From: Manduca sexta
Taxonomy: Eukaryota > Arthropoda > Insecta > Lepidoptera > Sphingidae
Assembly (NCBI RefSeq): GCF_014839805.1
Contig: NC_051138.1
Span: forward strand, 13,824,983-13,888,982
Reading direction: 5' to 3'
DNA length: 64,000 nt
Positions 61,337 to 64,000 of the stretch are shown piece after piece. Position numbers and translations under genes: made by a program. The notes under the pieces are model-generated. The model saw nothing but the letters and a program-made list of their open reading frames with translations, ran no database searches and was not told where the DNA came from. Positions within the stretch are counted from its first letter, which is position 1. Each line of letters begins with the position of its first letter.

Positions 61337-62536
61337 TTATTCGTTTTGATTCGGCAACGGACAGAGTTTGACTAAAGGCCTCGTGAAACGAGAGCCTTCA
61401 GCAGTACGTATCGTGGCAATGCGGACTATGCCATCAGGACTCGGATGTAACTCTTCAACCCGAGTTAACGGCCAATGTAACGGAAGCGAATTATCGGCTT
61501 TAACAATAACTACTGATCCTACGCTCAACGGTTTTGAATGCTTAGTCCACTTCGCCCGCTGAGTCAGAGAATGAAGATATTCATGTTTCCAACGGTTCCA
61601 GAAATCCTGCTGAAAACGTTGAATCAGTTGCCATCGGCCCAAACGATTTATGTTCAAAGAAGTTACATCTTCATCAGGGACAGATGTTAACGGCTCAAGA
61701 GTAAGAAAATGCCCTGGTGTTAGAACAGCAAAATCATTAGGATCTGAACTCAGAGGACAAAGAGGTCGCGAATTTAACATCGATTCGATTTGTACAAAGA
61801 GTGTTGTTAACTCTTCAAATGTTAAACATTGATCGCCAACGATACGATATAAATGCGATTTTACGGATTTTATCTGTATTTCCCACACTCCACCAAAGTG
61901 GGGACTTGAGGGCGGATTGAAACGAAATTCGATTTGATTAGCATGAGCAGCACTTCGCATATATTCAGTTAATTGTGCATTAGCACCAACGTAATTTGTC
62001 CCGCAATCAGAATGAATTATGCTGACCCGTCCGCGTCGCCCGGAAAACCGACGCAGAGCAGCGAGGAAAGCATCCGAAGAAAGATCTGAGGCTGCCTCAA
62101 GATGAACTGCGCGAGTTGCGAGACAAACAAATAAACATAAGTAAGCTTTAGTGATTTTCGCACCTCGATGTTTACCGGTTTTAATACGAAAAGGGCCGCC
62201 GTAGTCGGTCCCTACAACAGAAAACGGTTTCACCTGATTTACACGAACTGCAGGCAAATCACTCATGAAAGGTTCCAGTGGGGATGGGTGCGTTTTATAA
62301 CACGACACACATTTGGATAGGCAATGCCGAATGGCACGTTTAGGAGACAATACCCAAAACTGTTGCGAAAGAAGATACTGCGTGGTATTTACGCCCGCGT
62401 GACAATTTTCACGATGAACGGCTTCTATAACAAGGTAAGTTAACCTGGATTTACGAGGGAGTAAAGTGGTGTTTATGCTGGAATTCGAGGCCGGATCTTG
62501 CAAGGCGACCGCCCACCCTGAGAATTCCCTGCGCAT
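61337..62536 (-). CDS. BEL/Pao integrase frame (399 codons, intact)
   Basis: This is the longest open frame in the window. The H2C2 zinc-binding region has H-x3-HAG spacing (VHRENCHAG) and CLSKCVSCYK. The core has the first Asp in VVGTDYGGPF, the second in IIHSDCGTNYVG and the Glu in HFGGVWEIQIKS, so the D,D,E triad is present. A C-terminal domain follows (GRWQLIQRFQQDFW, VGSVVIVKADN, RVEELHPSPDG). It would join element cDNA to host DNA. The annotated Met is internal to the ancestral pol, so an independently translated protein is unlikely. Natural function requires the upstream frame, which is broken. Confidence 0.93.
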   Translation of the reverse strand: MRREFSGWAVALQDPASNSSINTTLLPRKSRLTYLVIEAVHRENCHAGVNTTQYLLSQQFWVLSPKRAIRHCLSKCVSCYKTHPSPLEPFMSDLPAVRVNQVKPFSVVGTDYGGPFRIKTGKHRGAKITKAYLCLFVCLATRAVHLEAASDLSSDAFLAALRRFSGRRGRVSIIHSDCGTNYVGANAQLTEYMRSAAHANQIEFRFNPPSSPHFGGVWEIQIKSVKSHLYRIVGDQCLTFEELTTLFVQIESMLNSRPLCPLSSDPNDFAVLTPGHFLTLEPLTSVPDEDVTSLNINRLGRWQLIQRFQQDFWNRWKHEYLHSLTQRAKWTKHSKPLSVGSVVIVKADNSLPLHWPLTRVEELHPSPDGIVRIATIRTAEGSRFTRPLVKLCPLPNQNE

Positions 62537-62963
62537 CGAGAAAGGGGTTCAACTTACGCATCTGTTTCGTTAATAATTGTCCTTCCCGCAACTGGCGTAT
62601 TTCGTTTTCGAAAAAGGATTGTTGATTGTGCTTTACGACGATCAACAAAGCGGCATGAAGCTCAACACGATCGAGAAAAGGATTTGAGCAACGAATATTT
62701 TTATCTCGTAAAAATCTAATGAATCTTAACCACCAACAAATGATACGCTGTATTTTTCGAATCGAAGAATAACGAATGAGAAGAGTGTCGATAAAAGAAT
62801 TCTTCGCATCGTCGGAGGTAAAGAACGTTTTTAAAGCTTTTTCCTCAAAATGAAGGAGGTCCTCGTTAGGATTAATTTCAAGTTGTGGCCATTGCTCAGA
62901 AGGGAAGCGAAGCCAGGCGGGACCCGCCCACCATAAGCTATTGTTGACGAGATCGGATGGCAG
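62460..62963 (-). pseudogene. BEL/Pao pol: linker between RNase H and integrase
   Basis: Downstream of the TAG the same frame continues (LPSDLVNNSLWW, then FENEIRQLREGQLLTKQMR and LDAQGILRVGGRLARS) into the start of the integrase zinc-binding region. A second frameshift lies at roughly 62455-62475. The RVGGRL block followed by a PRKSRL block is the usual entry into the integrase H2C2 domain, and here the two halves are in different frames. Confidence 0.85.
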
Positions 62964-63797
62964 CTAACCACGAGAAGCTACATCTGCCGGATTATTTTCG
63001 GAATCCACATGGCACCAGTGAACGTCTGGAATGACTTCGTGAATGTGACTAACGCGATTCGCAACGAAAGTTTTCCAGCGCGAGGAGTGAGAGCGAAGCC
63101 ACGCTAGTACAACGGTAGAATCAGACCAGGCGAAAACACCAGTAAATGTTAACCGGGATGAGAAAACATCCATGGCAAATTTCAGCAGGTCGGCAAGAAG
63201 AACTGCAGCGCAAAGCTCCAACCTAGGAAGGGAAGTGGATTTTGTAGGTGCGACTCGCGCTTTTGAACAAACAAAGAAGGTCTGAATGTTACCCTCAGCG
63301 TTCACGGTTCGTAAATAAATCACACCACCATAACCTGTTTCCGAACTGTCTGAAAAGCCATGTAACTCCCAAGAAATACAATCCTGTCCAGCAAACAAAC
63401 GGGGAATCTGTAACGATTCTAACAATGGTAATTGTTCAAGATATCGAGACCAAAACTGGACTATATTATCGGGAGGGTCTTCATCCCAACCTATCTCAAG
63501 GATCCAAAGGCGCTGAACCAACACCTTTGCCACCAAAATTAATGGCGACAGGAAGCCAAGTGGATCGTATATACGTGCAAGCTCGCTAAGAATGTTACGC
63601 TTCGAACATTTCTTATGCTGAGGAGTTACTGAAAAAAGGAACGAATCATTACAAGGATCCCACTTAAGACCTAATACCTTGAGAGTAGGGTTGTCGTCAA
63701 CATCCATGGATACAGGATCGGTTAAGCAATATTCTCGTGGTAAATCAGAGAGTAACTGAGGTACATTACTAGCCCATTTTCTGAGTTCGAAATGTCC
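62964..63797 (-). pseudogene. BEL/Pao pol: Pao peptidase (A17) and RNase H region
   Basis: After the frameshift the frame runs through LKVLGLKWDP, ILSELARIYDPLGFLSP, WELHGFSDSSETGYGGVIYL, SLPRLELCAAVLLADL, FAWSDSTVVLAWL and NPADVASRG. These blocks are characteristic of the Pao retrotransposon peptidase (A17) and the adjoining RNase H-like region. The frame ends at a TAG (62964-62966) where the family normally reads through, so this is a nonsense mutation rather than a natural end. Confidence 0.93.
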
Positions 63798-64000
63798 CTT
63801 TTCAAAAGTTCGATTATTTGAGTTTTCGCATTTTGAGCCATACGAACGTTACTAAAACCAGTTATTATGTCATCGACATAAACATCGGATCCCAAAACTT
63901 GACTCGTAAGTGGAAAGTCACCACCCTCATCATGAATCAGCTGTTTGACAGTACGGCATGCGAGAAAAGGTGCGGAAGACACGCCGTAGGTCACGGTATT
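63722..64000 (-). pseudogene. BEL/Pao pol: reverse transcriptase C-terminal part
   Basis: The frame contains TYGVSSAPFLACRTV and VYVDDIITG; the YVDD box is the catalytic metal-binding motif of reverse transcriptase. The frame enters from the right edge. A one-base frameshift near 63795-63798 throws the downstream reading out of phase, so the next segment continues in another frame. The role is synthesis of element cDNA. Confidence 0.9.

Larger units (their letters stand above)
60672..64000 (-). mobile_element. BEL/Pao LTR retrotransposon, 3' part, cut by window edge
   Basis: On the minus strand the order is reverse transcriptase end (YVDD box), Pao peptidase/RNase H region, integrase zinc-binding region, integrase core and C-terminal domain, a purine-rich tract, then a probable 3' LTR. 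This is the BEL/Pao pol order. Gag, protease and the 5' LTR must lie beyond base 64000. The copy carries two frameshifts and one in-frame stop, so it is defective as a single pol frame, but it is otherwise well preserved. Confidence 0.92.

Overview
The window looks like nuclear DNA of a moth or butterfly (Lepidoptera). It is AT-rich and gene-poor, has long introns, and carries many short interspersed elements of types I associate with lepidopteran genomes: two tRNA-headed SINE families, non-autonomous Helitrons, mariner, BEL/Pao and LINE tails. No bacterial operons, rRNA, CRISPR arrays or free-standing tRNA genes are visible. The placement rests on recognising repeat types and gene structure, not on a database search.

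The main gene is a plus-strand member of the dpr family (two-Ig-domain neuronal cell-surface receptors). I could assemble its whole coding region from six exons: 35742-35814, 40105-40304, 50943-51153, 53043-53170, 54906-55074 and 56397-56530. All exons join in frame (intron phases 1-0-1-0-1) through GT/AG sites and give a 304-residue protein: signal peptide, Ig1 split over exons 2-3, Ig2 split over exons 4-5, and a short hydrophobic tail in exon 6. Introns are about 4.3, 10.6, 1.9, 1.7 and 1.3 kb and are full of repeats.

A second, small gene lies at 13591-14171: two exons encoding 84 residues with two CxxC pairs. I do not recognise it; its cysteine spacing is loosely like a ZAD domain.

The last 3.3 kb (about 60.7-64 kb, minus strand) is the 3' part of a BEL/Pao LTR retrotransposon. 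Its pol region reads RT, Pao peptidase/RNase H region, then integrase. It is broken by two frameshifts and one stop codon, but the integrase frame is long and keeps its catalytic residues. It runs off the right edge.

The rest is intergenic or intronic DNA. From left to right: repeat tails and degenerate elements with few landmarks (1-13.5 kb); the small gene (13.6-14.2 kb); a repeat-rich block (15-29 kb) with a LINE reverse-transcriptase remnant, a SINE with 10-bp target duplications, a SINE with 15-bp target duplications, a mariner pseudogene interrupted exactly by a Helitron, and a 171-bp palindromic tandem array; LINE tails just upstream of the dpr start exon (33-35.6 kb); the dpr gene (35.7-56.6 kb); nested SINE/MITE debris (57.6-59 kb); and a TA microsatellite (60.26 kb) beside the BEL element.

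I did not find a convincing new biological system. The most worthwhile items are the assembled dpr gene, the small cysteine-rich gene, the palindromic array at 26.6-26.8 kb, and several insertions whose empty sites can be read directly.
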